Part shown: one piece after another, positions 17,707 to 24,908 of the stretch
Numbering within the stretch: position 1 is the stretch's first letter
How the letters are laid out: the number at the start of each line of letters is the position of its first letter
From: Alphaproteobacteria bacterium LSUCC0684
GTDB taxonomy: Bacteria; Pseudomonadota; Alphaproteobacteria; Puniceispirillales; UBA1172
Assembly (NCBI GenBank): GCA_041228335.1
Contig: CP166130.1
Span: 1,140,638-1,204,637, forward strand
DNA: 64,000 nucleotides
Reading direction: 5' to 3'
The notes under the pieces: generated by a model
The model's input: only the letters and a program-made list of their open reading frames with translations
What the model was told of the DNA's origin: nothing
Databases searched by the model: none
Made by a program: the position numbers and the translations under genes

Positions 17707-18012
17707 ATGCGTGTTCGTATTTATCAGCCAGCCAGGACGGCCATGCAGTCCGGCAAGGCCAAGTCAGCGGAATGGGTGCTTGAATACCCGCGGCAGGACA
17801 AGGCCGTGCCTGATGCCCTGATGGGCTGGCAGTCTTCAGCTGATACGCTGAAGACGGTTCACCTTCATTTCGATACTTCGGCGGATGCCATCGCCTATGC
17901 GGAGGCAAACGGGATGGAGTATGTCCTTCTCAGAACAGGGCAACGCCGCCAAAAACTCAGGGCCTATGCGGATAATTTTGCCTTCGGCAAACGTCAGGCC
18001 TGGACACATTAG
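17707..18012 (+). CDS. Complex I accessory subunit, NDUFS4-like (ETC_C1 family)
   Basis: Protein of 101 aa, the usual size of the alphaproteobacterial homologues of mitochondrial NDUFS4 (the 18-kDa/AQDQ subunit). It shows the family features: N-terminal RIYQPARTAMQSGKAKSAEW, the GWQSSADTLKTVHLHFDT segment, and a C-terminal YADNFAFGKRQAWTH. Mitochondrial NDUFS4 stabilises the NADH-dehydrogenase module. AGAAGAAC precedes the ATG. It sits alone between tRNA genes, away from any nuo genes. Confidence 0.9.
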   Translation: MRVRIYQPARTAMQSGKAKSAEWVLEYPRQDKAVPDALMGWQSSADTLKTVHLHFDTSADAIAYAEANGMEYVLLRTGQRRQKLRAYADNFAFGKRQAWTH

Positions 18013-18092
18013 GCACACATTAGGCAGATTTTACGCATCGGGCGGATTTCCGCTTTAGATTTTTCCGCATGGATCTGATATATCAAGGGTAC

Positions 18093-18169
18093 GGTTCCGT
18101 AGCTCAACTGGATAGAGCAGCTGACTTCTAATCAGCAGGTTGCAGGTTCGAGTCCTGCCGGAATCGCCA
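18093..18169 (+). tRNA. tRNA-Arg (anticodon TCT)
   Basis: A 77-nt cloverleaf with acceptor GGTTCCG/CGGAATC (one G-U pair), anticodon loop CTTCTAA within stem GCTGA/TCAGC (anticodon TCT), T loop GTTCGAGTC, encoded CCA. Confidence 0.97.
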
Positions 18170-18172
18170 TCC

Positions 18173-18210
18173 CTTCATGTCAGCATTTTGACATGCAGGT
18201 GGACATGAAG
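18173..18210. repeat. Nested inverted repeats after tRNA-Arg
   Basis: The 9-nt arms CTTCATGTC (18173-18181) and GACATGAAG (18202-18210) are perfectly complementary, and inside them ATGTCA (18177-18182) and TGACAT (18189-18194) form an alternative hairpin. There is no T tract, so an intrinsic terminator is unlikely. It could mark the 3' end of the tRNA transcript or a regulator site; the ATGTCA/TGACAT arms also occur at 21597-21615. Confidence 0.4.
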
Positions 18211-18271
18211 TCAGGCGGGCCCTGGATAAAGGCCGTGGACTTCAAGATAGATCACGATGGGCGGTGATCAG

Positions 18272-18421
18272 CTAGAGTGGTGCGAAACCGGCAAACATGA
18301 AGATGGCAATGACACTCAACGTCATCATAAGCGTTTTGGCTTGCCTGTCTTTTCTTCTTGTTTCTGTTTCAAAGAAAAAGAAGGCGTTGGTTTTCACACT
18401 TGGAAAAACCGGCGAATACAT
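18272..18421 (-). CDS. Possible small membrane protein (49 aa)
   Basis: ATG at 18421 has GAGGAG 8 nt upstream, a good ribosome binding site. The predicted product has a polar, basic N-terminal half (ETETRRKDRQAK) and one hydrophobic C-terminal helix (MMTLSVIAIFMFAGFAPL). No family is recognised. Use of AGA and AGG codons is unlike the neighbours, which lowers confidence. Confidence 0.35.
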   Translation of the reverse strand: MYSPVFPSVKTNAFFFFETETRRKDRQAKTLMMTLSVIAIFMFAGFAPL

Positions 18422-18689
18422 GGGCTCATCTCCTCATTGGCTTTGCGTAAGGTGATCGAAAACATGCAAGAAGTGTGCAAACGGTGATCCGAAGCATCTA
18501 AAATTTATAATCTTCATGATTTTATGAAATTTTTGATGTATTTTTCCGGGGTATCACTGCATCGTGTCAATACATGATGTCGTTTTTCAGTATGATTTCT
18601 GCCGGCATCACTATTGCCGGGAAAATTAACCCCAAGTTAAGATCAGAATTCAAATTTCCGGAGTTGGTAAGGGATGCCAGATACCGCCT

Positions 18690-20327
18690 ATGACAGAACA
18701 ATATGATTACATAATAGTTGGCGCTGGCAGTGCCGGATGCGTGCTGGCAAACAGGCTCACCTCTTGTGGCCGATACAAGGTCTGTCTTCTTGAAGCCGGT
18801 CCGCCGGACTGGAATCCGATGATCCATATTCCCGCCGGTTTTATCAAGACGCTGGTCAATCCAAGTGTGAACTGGATGTATGAAAGTGAGCCAAGTGATG
18901 GCACCAACGGTCGCCGGATCCCGACACCAAGGGGAAAGGTGATCGGCGGTTCAAGTTCAATCAACGGGTTGATTTTCAATCGCGGCCAGCGGCTAGATTT
19001 CGATGTCTGGGCGCAGAAAGGCAATCAAGGCTGGTCCTATGACGATATATTGCCCTATTTCCGGCGCTTCGAGTCCTACGAGACGGAGGCGGATACCACT
19101 TTCCGTGGCCAATCAGGGGAGATGAAGATCACCGATCTCGCCTGGCGTGACCCACTCTGCGACGCCTTTATCGAGGGGGCGGAAAGTATCGGTATTCCCC
19201 GCAATCCTGACTATAACGGCGCGGTGCAGGAGGGGACCTCCTATATCCAGCGGACATCCACGGGCAAATTGCGGATGAGTGCGGCTCGGGCATTCCTCAA
19301 ACCGGCACGAAAACGCCATAACCTTCATGTTATCACCCGGGCGCATGCAACACGGATACTGCTCGAAGGCAAGCGCGCCATCGGTGTTGCCTATCGTCGT
19401 GGAGACAACAATGGGAGAGAGACCGAAATCTTTGCCGGGCGTGAGGTAATCGTTTCCGGCGGGACGATCAATTCGCCGCAATTGCTCCAGCTTTCCGGTA
19501 TCGGGCCCGGGGCATGGCTTCGGGATCTCGGGATTGAGGTTCATCATGATCTGGCGGGCGTAGGTGAAAATCTGCGCGATCATTACGGCACACGGCTTAC
19601 GGCACGGGCCAAGAATATCCGCACCATCAATGAGCTGGCGCGCGGGCCGCTGCTGGTTGGTGAAATTGCGAAATATTTTCTCGGCAGGCGGTCAATTCTC
19701 GAACTTGGCCCGACGCTGGTTTACTGTTTCTGGCACTCGGATGAAATGGTGCGGAACTCCGACCTTCAGATCAGTTTTACCCCGGCAAGTTACAAGGAAG
19801 GCCTGCAAGCATGGCTCGATGATGAGCCGGGATTTACCCTGGCTTCATGGCAACAACGCCCCGAAAGCCTGGGCTATGTTCGTGCCCGGAGCAGCAATCC
19901 CTTTGATAAACCGATCATCCAGCCGAACTACCTTGCCCATGAAGAAGACCGGCGAGTCCTGCTTGCCGGCATCAAGCTAAGCCGCAGACTCATGAATACC
20001 GCCCCGCTGGCGCCATTTTTCGATTATGAAGCCTATCCGGGAAAGGATATCCAGAGCGATGATGAACTGCTGGATGTTGCGCGGCAGCGAAGCACCACCC
20101 TTTATCATCTGATGGGGACCTGCCGGATGGGGCCCAAGACCGACCCGACGGCGGTTGTTGATCACCAGCTTCGTGTTCACGGCATGGATAATCTGCGGGT
20201 GATCGACGCCTCCATCATGCCGACCATGCTTTCAGCAAATCTCAATGCAGGGGTGCTGATGATCGCGGAAAAAGGCGCTGATATGGTGCTTGGCAAAGAT
20301 CCATTACCCTCAATACATGCTGGCTGA
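18690..20327 (+). CDS. GMC-family FAD-dependent dehydrogenase (choline-dehydrogenase-like)
   Basis: Flavoprotein oxidising an alcohol, 545 aa, typical of the GMC family. The N-terminal FAD motif is YDYIIVGAGSAGCVLANRL; the signature region GGSSSINGLIFNRGQRLDFD follows near residue 90. The C-terminal active-site region contains LYHLMGTCRMG with the catalytic histidine and SANLNAGVLMIAEKGADM. It resembles BetA-type choline dehydrogenases, but the family covers many alcohols and no betB or transporter is adjacent. It is convergent with the DmdA-like gene, with a 37-nt gap, and may belong to the same metabolic unit. Confidence 0.9.
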   Translation: MTEQYDYIIVGAGSAGCVLANRLTSCGRYKVCLLEAGPPDWNPMIHIPAGFIKTLVNPSVNWMYESEPSDGTNGRRIPTPRGKVIGGSSSINGLIFNRGQRLDFDVWAQKGNQGWSYDDILPYFRRFESYETEADTTFRGQSGEMKITDLAWRDPLCDAFIEGAESIGIPRNPDYNGAVQEGTSYIQRTSTGKLRMSAARAFLKPARKRHNLHVITRAHATRILLEGKRAIGVAYRRGDNNGRETEIFAGREVIVSGGTINSPQLLQLSGIGPGAWLRDLGIEVHHDLAGVGENLRDHYGTRLTARAKNIRTINELARGPLLVGEIAKYFLGRRSILELGPTLVYCFWHSDEMVRNSDLQISFTPASYKEGLQAWLDDEPGFTLASWQQRPESLGYVRARSSNPFDKPIIQPNYLAHEEDRRVLLAGIKLSRRLMNTAPLAPFFDYEAYPGKDIQSDDELLDVARQRSTTLYHLMGTCRMGPKTDPTAVVDHQLRVHGMDNLRVIDASIMPTMLSANLNAGVLMIAEKGADMVLGKDPLPSIHAG

Positions 20328-20364
20328 TTTTGTTTTCCCCATTCCTGACCTGAAAGGAAAGTGA

Positions 20365-21519
20365 TCAGGATTTGGCGATGGATTTTTTGGGATCGTGGAA
20401 CGGCATTTCCGTTACCCGTGCCTGCCGAAACTCCGTTCCGGTATCGACCATGAGGGCTGTATCCATCGCGACATGCGCAATATCGACCATGGCCAGCGCG
20501 ATATTCTGCTTTAGCCTGGGCGAATAAACCGCCGACGTCACCTTGCCGACCTGATGGCCATCTTTGCCGATTGGCCAGAAGCGGGTGTTCGGCCCGGCCA
20601 GCGGCGTGCCTTCAAGGATCAGCCCCACCAGTTTGCGGCTGATACCTTCGGCGGCAACTTTCTTCAACGCATCCTTGCCGATGAAATCAACATCACCATC
20701 AAGATTGATCAGCCGGTCCATTCCGAGTTCCAGCGGGTTGGTGTTGATATCCATATCGGCGTGATAGGAAAGCATGCCGCCTTCGATCCGGCGGATCGTC
20801 GAGGTGTGCCCGGGCTTGAGGCCAAGCGGGCTGCCGGTTTCCATGATGGTCTGATAGAGTTCATCTCCATCCTTGCTGTCGAGCAGAAAAATCTCATAGC
20901 CAAGTTCACTGGACCAGCCGGTCCGGGAGATGATCAGTTCAATCCGGCCGAGTGTTGCGCGCCTGAACCAGTAATATTTCAGATCAAGGATCATGTCGCC
21001 GAAAAGGGCGGTCATGATCTCGCGCGATTTCGGCCCCTGAAGCTGAAGCGGGGAGACGTCCGGTTCGGTGATGTCGACGTCGTAGCCGCCATGCGCGGCC
21101 AGCCCCTGTGCCCAGAAAAGAACATCGCTGTCGGCAAGTGAAAACCAGTAGCAGTCTTCGTCGATGCGGAGCAGAACAGGATCGTTCAGCACCCCGCCAT
21201 GCTGGTTGGTCAGGATCACGTATTTGCACTGGCCGACGGCCATGGTGGACAAATCGCGCGGCGTCATCATCTGGACGAAGCGGCTTGCATCCCGCCCCTT
21301 GATCTGGACCTGGCGTTCCACCGCAACATCGCAAAGAATGGCATCATTGACGAGATTCCAGAAATTCTGTTCCGGGTCACCGAAATCACGGGGTATATAC
21401 ATGTGATTATAGACCGAAAACCCCTTAGCACCCCAGCGAACGGTGGCATCAAAAAAGGGGCTTTTCCTGATCTGGGTGCCAAATCCGAAATCATGAAGGG
21501 GGTTGTTTTTCTGTGTCAA
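20365..21519 (-). CDS. DmdA-like folate-dependent demethylase (GcvT family)
   Basis: Protein of 384 aa in the aminomethyltransferase (GcvT) superfamily, closer in motifs to dimethylsulfoniopropionate demethylase DmdA than to glycine-cleavage T protein. Features recalled from DmdA are present: VYNHMYIP near residue 38, DVAVERQVQIKGRDASRFVQ, MMTPRDLS, GGVLNDPVLLRIDED, SLADSDV, RTGWSSELGYE and RRIEGGMLSY. DmdA moves a methyl group to tetrahydrofolate. Homologues acting on methylated amines share this fold, so the substrate is open. The start is a TTG at 21519 with AGGACACGGAAA upstream; no ATG fits. It is divergent from the methyltransferase gene. Confidence 0.82.
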   Translation of the reverse strand: MTQKNNPLHDFGFGTQIRKSPFFDATVRWGAKGFSVYNHMYIPRDFGDPEQNFWNLVNDAILCDVAVERQVQIKGRDASRFVQMMTPRDLSTMAVGQCKYVILTNQHGGVLNDPVLLRIDEDCYWFSLADSDVLFWAQGLAAHGGYDVDITEPDVSPLQLQGPKSREIMTALFGDMILDLKYYWFRRATLGRIELIISRTGWSSELGYEIFLLDSKDGDELYQTIMETGSPLGLKPGHTSTIRRIEGGMLSYHADMDINTNPLELGMDRLINLDGDVDFIGKDALKKVAAEGISRKLVGLILEGTPLAGPNTRFWPIGKDGHQVGKVTSAVYSPRLKQNIALAMVDIAHVAMDTALMVDTGTEFRQARVTEMPFHDPKKSIAKS

Positions 21520-21596
21520 TTTCCGTGTCCTGTGGATGAGTTTTCAATACGCCATTCTTCAGATGGGTCGAATTTTTCGATAACAAGCCTCAATCT

Positions 21597-21615
21597 ATGT
21601 CATATATGATGACAT
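21597..21615. promoter_or_regulatory. Inverted repeat between divergent demethylase and methyltransferase genes
   Basis: ATGTCA-N7-TGACAT is a perfect 6-bp inverted repeat in the 133-nt region between the start codons of the DmdA-like gene and the PMT-like methyltransferase. Its position fits an operator controlling both genes; the nearby XRE-cupin regulator is a candidate binder. This is inference from position and symmetry. Confidence 0.4.
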
Positions 21616-21652
21616 GAAGTAAAGGCGCTCAACAGGATATGGGGAGACGTTG

Positions 21653-22438
21653 ATGAGCATCACCGATGAAGGCCATTACGGCGACAAGCAGATCCGCTTT
21701 CTTGAAACCGTGTGGGGGGAGGGGTTTCTTTCACCCGGCGGGGTTGAAGAGATTGATCTGGTGCTCAAGGGCATTGATCTTAAGGGGATGCGGGTGCTGG
21801 ATATCGGGTGCGGCTGCGGCGGGGCGGCTTTTCATCTTTTACGTCAGCACGGGGCCGATACCGTGATGGGCATTGATATCGAGCCGCTGGTCATCGCGAG
21901 GGCCACCGAACTGGCGATGAAATATCAACTTCAGTCACGCGCCGGTTTCAACACCGTTGAACCCGGACCGCTCCCATTTGACGAGGACAGTTTTGACGTG
22001 ATTTTCAGCAAGGATGCCTTTCTGCATATTCCTGACAAGGAGGCCCTGATGCGTGATTGCGCGCGAATCCTGCGTCCGGGCGGGATAATCGCTGCCAGCG
22101 ACTGGATGCGCATTGATGACAATCCTCCGTCACCGGAGATGCGGGAATATATCAAAAGCGAAGGTCTTGATATGCATATGTGTTCGCTTGAAAGATATCA
22201 GCAAGCGCTCGCGGCGGCCGGGTTTGAGGATATCTCCCTCAGGGATCGCAACGACTGGTACAAGATGAAAGCCCGTGATGAACTTGCCGAACTCAAGGGG
22301 CCGTTGCGCAAGAAAATCGTCGATCTTGTCGGCGAGGCAGAGGCTGATGAAGTCACCGAAATATGGGAGAAAATGGCCAGGATGCTTGATATTGGTGAAC
22401 ATCGCCCCGGCCATTTTTCGGCCCGCCTGAACGCCTGA
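21653..22438 (+). CDS. PMT-type SAM-dependent N-methyltransferase
   Basis: Class I methyltransferase of 261 aa. Motif I is VLDIGCGCGGAAFHLL, followed by DVIFSKDAFLHIPDKEALMR and ILRPGG. The overall pattern resembles one domain of phosphoethanolamine N-methyltransferases: N-terminal VWGEGFLSPGG, then NPPSPEMREYIKSEGLDMH and a C-terminal RARDEL-like helical part (KARDELAELKG). The family methylates amino groups of phosphoethanolamine, glycine or related molecules. The ATG at 21653 has GGGGAGA 5 nt upstream and is preferred over the overlapping TTG at 21650. Substrate unknown; it may make or re-methylate a compound used by the neighbouring demethylase. Confidence 0.8.
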   Translation: MSITDEGHYGDKQIRFLETVWGEGFLSPGGVEEIDLVLKGIDLKGMRVLDIGCGCGGAAFHLLRQHGADTVMGIDIEPLVIARATELAMKYQLQSRAGFNTVEPGPLPFDEDSFDVIFSKDAFLHIPDKEALMRDCARILRPGGIIAASDWMRIDDNPPSPEMREYIKSEGLDMHMCSLERYQQALAAAGFEDISLRDRNDWYKMKARDELAELKGPLRKKIVDLVGEAEADEVTEIWEKMARMLDIGEHRPGHFSARLNA

Positions 22439-22556
22439 TGATGTGCCTTCATGCTGAGCCTGTTACCTTGCGGCCTCATCACTCGGATCTGGTCAAGCGG
22501 GGCAAATCTGTGCCACCCTCATCCGAAGATCGCATCGCAGGACAGGGGCGGATGTC

Positions 22557-23189
22557 ATGAGTAAAAAGATAACGCTGAGCCAGAATCCGCATCAGGCAAG
22601 TCACGCACGTGAGAAAGTGCTTGAGATCGCTATCGGACGGGCTATACGCGGCTTTCGCCGCCAGCAGGAGATCACGGTTGCCGACCTCGCCGAACGCACG
22701 GGCCTTTCAAGAGGCATGCTTTCAAAGATTGAAAACGGCAATATCTCCCCATCTCTTTCAACCCTGCAGAGTCTTGCTACCGCGCTCGGCGTGCCGCTTA
22801 CCGGGTTTCTGCGCGGCTTTGAGGAAACACGCCATGTCAGCCATACCAAAGCCGGTGAAAGCGTCGAGGTCAAGCGGGCGGGCACAAGGGCCGGGCATCA
22901 GTATAACCTGCTTGGTCACCTGCAATCCGTGGCCAGCGGGGTGGTGGTTGAACCCTATATGATCACCCTGACCGAAACATCAGATACCTTTCCCGCCTTT
23001 CAGCATGATGGTGTTGAAATGATCTATATGCTTGAAGGAATTGTCGAGTATCGGCATGGGGACCGATTGTTCCGTCTTGAGGCCGGGGATACGCTCTTTT
23101 TTGAGGCCGATGCCCCGCATGGGCCTGAAGTGCTGGTCGAACTTCCGGCGCGCTATCTTTCGGTGATCTCCTATCCCCAGTCAAAATAG
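22557..23189 (+). CDS. XRE-family regulator with C-terminal cupin domain
   Basis: Regulator of 210 aa with an N-terminal helix-turn-helix (about residues 25-80, including VADLAERTGLSRGMLSKIEN) and a C-terminal cupin (about residues 130-205, including HDGVEMIYMLEGIVEYRHGD and LEAGDTLFFEADAPHGPE). In this family the cupin is thought to sense a small ligand; members often control catabolism of amino acids, polyamines or related nitrogen compounds. It lies between the PMT-like methyltransferase and the glxBCD-glnT genes and is the most likely local regulator. Confidence 0.92.
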   Translation: MSKKITLSQNPHQASHAREKVLEIAIGRAIRGFRRQQEITVADLAERTGLSRGMLSKIENGNISPSLSTLQSLATALGVPLTGFLRGFEETRHVSHTKAGESVEVKRAGTRAGHQYNLLGHLQSVASGVVVEPYMITLTETSDTFPAFQHDGVEMIYMLEGIVEYRHGDRLFRLEAGDTLFFEADAPHGPEVLVELPARYLSVISYPQSK

Positions 23190-23234
23190 GCACAGGCCGG
23201 TGACAGGGGTCATCTCATCCATTTTTTATCCCCT

Positions 23235-23253
23235 CAAGAATAAAAGTTTCTTG
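23235..23253. promoter_or_regulatory. Inverted repeat upstream of glxB
   Basis: CAAGAA-TAAAAGT-TTCTTG is a 6-bp inverted repeat in the 127-nt gap between the XRE-cupin gene and glxB. Position and AT-rich surroundings fit an operator or promoter element for the glxBCD-glnT operon. Evidence is symmetry only. Confidence 0.35.
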
Positions 23254-23316
23254 TGAGTTTCCATAATTTCGCTACTATCATTTACATTCACCGATGGAAT
23301 GATGGAGTGAAATGAG

Positions 23317-24210
23317 ATGTGCGGCATTGTCGGACTTTTTCTGAAAGACAGATCGCTTGAACCTCGCCTCGGCTCTTTACTGGCGGATATGCTGGTCAAG
23401 ATGTCGGATCGCGGGCCGGACAGTGCAGGTATCGCGATCTATGGAGAGGGCAAGGAAGGCCGAAGCAAGATCACGATACAGTCATCCCGGCCGGAAACAG
23501 ATTTTCCTGATCTTTCCAAAAGCCTTGAGCAGGCGGGGATCAATGTTTCAATGGAAATCAAGGATACGCATGCGGTGTTCAGCCTCCCCGTGGCGGAGGA
23601 AGAGCGTTTTCATACGCTCCTGCGTGCCGATTTTGCCGCCATGCGCGTGATGAGCCGTGGCCAACACATCGAGATTTACAAGGAAGTCGGGCAGCCCAGG
23701 GACGTCGCGGCGCGTTTCGATCTTTCCGGGATGGGCGGGACCCATGGCATCGGTCACACGCGCATGGCAACGGAATCCGCGGTGACCACCATGGGGGCGC
23801 ATCCGTTTTCAACCGGGGCGGATCAATGTCTTGTGCATAATGGCTCGCTGTCCAATCACAACAGCCTGCGCCGCAAGCTCCGGCATCAGGGCATGCCCTT
23901 TGAAACCGATAACGATACCGAAGTTGCGGCAAGCTATCTCAGCTATCGGATGATGGAGGGGGCGAGCCTCGGCGAAGCTCTTGAGAGCAGCCTTTCCGAT
24001 CTGGACGGGTTTTATACGTTCGTTGTCGGCACAAGAGACGGTTTTGGCGTCTTGCGTGATCCCATCGCCTGCAAACCTGCCGTGATGGCTGAAACCGACC
24101 GCTATGTTGCTTTCGGTTCAGAATATCGCGCGCTTGTTAATCTGCCGGATATCGAGATGGCTCGCGTATGGGAGCCGGAACCAGCAACCGTCTATTTCTG
24201 GAAACATTGA
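23317..24210 (+). CDS. glxB: Class II glutamine amidotransferase, GlxB/MgsA-like
   Basis: Ntn-type glutaminase domain of 297 aa. The N-terminus MCGIVGLF supplies the catalytic Cys2 after methionine removal. Further family segments are SDRGPDSAG, GIGHTRMATESAV and LVHNGSLSNHNSLRRKL. It corresponds to the glutaminase part of glutamate synthase and to subunit A of N-methylglutamate synthase, which forms N-methylglutamate from glutamate and methylamine. Downstream lie the matching B and C subunits; their order is the same as in glxBCD/mgsABC clusters. It is followed with a 1-nt gap by glxC. Confidence 0.88.
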   Translation: MCGIVGLFLKDRSLEPRLGSLLADMLVKMSDRGPDSAGIAIYGEGKEGRSKITIQSSRPETDFPDLSKSLEQAGINVSMEIKDTHAVFSLPVAEEERFHTLLRADFAAMRVMSRGQHIEIYKEVGQPRDVAARFDLSGMGGTHGIGHTRMATESAVTTMGAHPFSTGADQCLVHNGSLSNHNSLRRKLRHQGMPFETDNDTEVAASYLSYRMMEGASLGEALESSLSDLDGFYTFVVGTRDGFGVLRDPIACKPAVMAETDRYVAFGSEYRALVNLPDIEMARVWEPEPATVYFWKH

Positions 24211-24211
24211 A

Positions 24212-24895
24212 ATGCAGCAATTTGATCTTGAAGCCGAAGGTCTTAGAAAACTCAACCAGACGCTGCACGCGCTCGGTAATGATACCAATCAGAAGACCTG
24301 GGAGGTCATCAACCCGCGCGGCAGCCATGCCATTGCGGTTGGACTTGATGTGCCCATCGAGGTCACTGTCCGGGGGTCAACGGGGTATTACTGCGGGGGC
24401 ATGAACAAACAGGCCACGATCATCGTCGATGGTTCCGCCGGACCAGGTGTTGCTGAAAACATGATGTCCGGCAAGGTCATCATCGAAGGGGATGCAAGCC
24501 AGTATGCCGGAGCAACAGGGCGGGGCGGGCTGCTGGTGATCAAGGGCAATGCGGCGTCGCGCTGCGGTATTTCAATGAAAGGGATCAATATTGTCGTTCA
24601 TGGAAATATCGGCCATATGTCGGCCTTCATGGCGCAGAAAGGCAATCTGGTGGTGCTTGGTGATGCCGGCGAAGCGCTTGGCGATTCCCTCTATGAAGCG
24701 CAGATTTTCGTCCGTGGTTCGGTCAAAAGCCTTGGGGCTGACTGTATCGAGAAGGAAATGCGCCCCGAACATATCGAGGTGCTGAAGACCCTGCTTGAAG
24801 ACGCCGGAGCGGATGCCAAGCCAGAAGAATTCCGGCGCTACGGTTCAGCCCGCAACCTCTATCATTTCGACATTGATCACGCGGACAGCTATTGA
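24212..24895 (+). CDS. glxC: Glutamate-synthase C-terminal-domain protein, GlxC/MgsB-like
   Basis: A 227-aa protein made of the GXGXG right-handed beta-helix domain found at the C-terminus of glutamate synthase large subunits, with repeats such as GSAGPGVAENMMSGKVIIEG and ASQYAGATGRGGLLVIKG. I start it at the ATG at 24212, directly after glxB; upstream in-frame codons lie within glxB. It corresponds to subunit B of N-methylglutamate synthase and is probably structural. Confidence 0.88.
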   Translation: MQQFDLEAEGLRKLNQTLHALGNDTNQKTWEVINPRGSHAIAVGLDVPIEVTVRGSTGYYCGGMNKQATIIVDGSAGPGVAENMMSGKVIIEGDASQYAGATGRGGLLVIKGNAASRCGISMKGINIVVHGNIGHMSAFMAQKGNLVVLGDAGEALGDSLYEAQIFVRGSVKSLGADCIEKEMRPEHIEVLKTLLEDAGADAKPEEFRRYGSARNLYHFDIDHADSY

Positions 24896-24908
24896 GGGAC
24901 ATAAAAAC

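Larger units (their letters stand above)
18170..18689. other. Intergenic region between tRNA-Arg and GMC dehydrogenase
   Basis: About 520 nt without a recognised conserved gene. It holds the nested inverted repeats at 18173-18210, a possible 49-codon minus-strand ORF at 18272-18421, and an AT-rich stretch (about 18490-18560) that probably contains the GMC promoter. No attachment site, integrase or mobile-element remnant is seen next to the tRNA. Confidence 0.5.

Noticed and set aside
18257-18487. 76-codon plus-strand ORF in the tRNA-Arg/GMC gap
   Set aside because: No convincing ribosome binding site and no protein-like pattern; the minus-strand 49-codon ORF is the better candidate there.
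18093-18690. Possible integration site at tRNA-Arg marking the C1/N cluster as an island
   Set aside because: No integrase, no repeated tRNA 3' end downstream and no clear composition shift; the tRNA is simply a neighbour.
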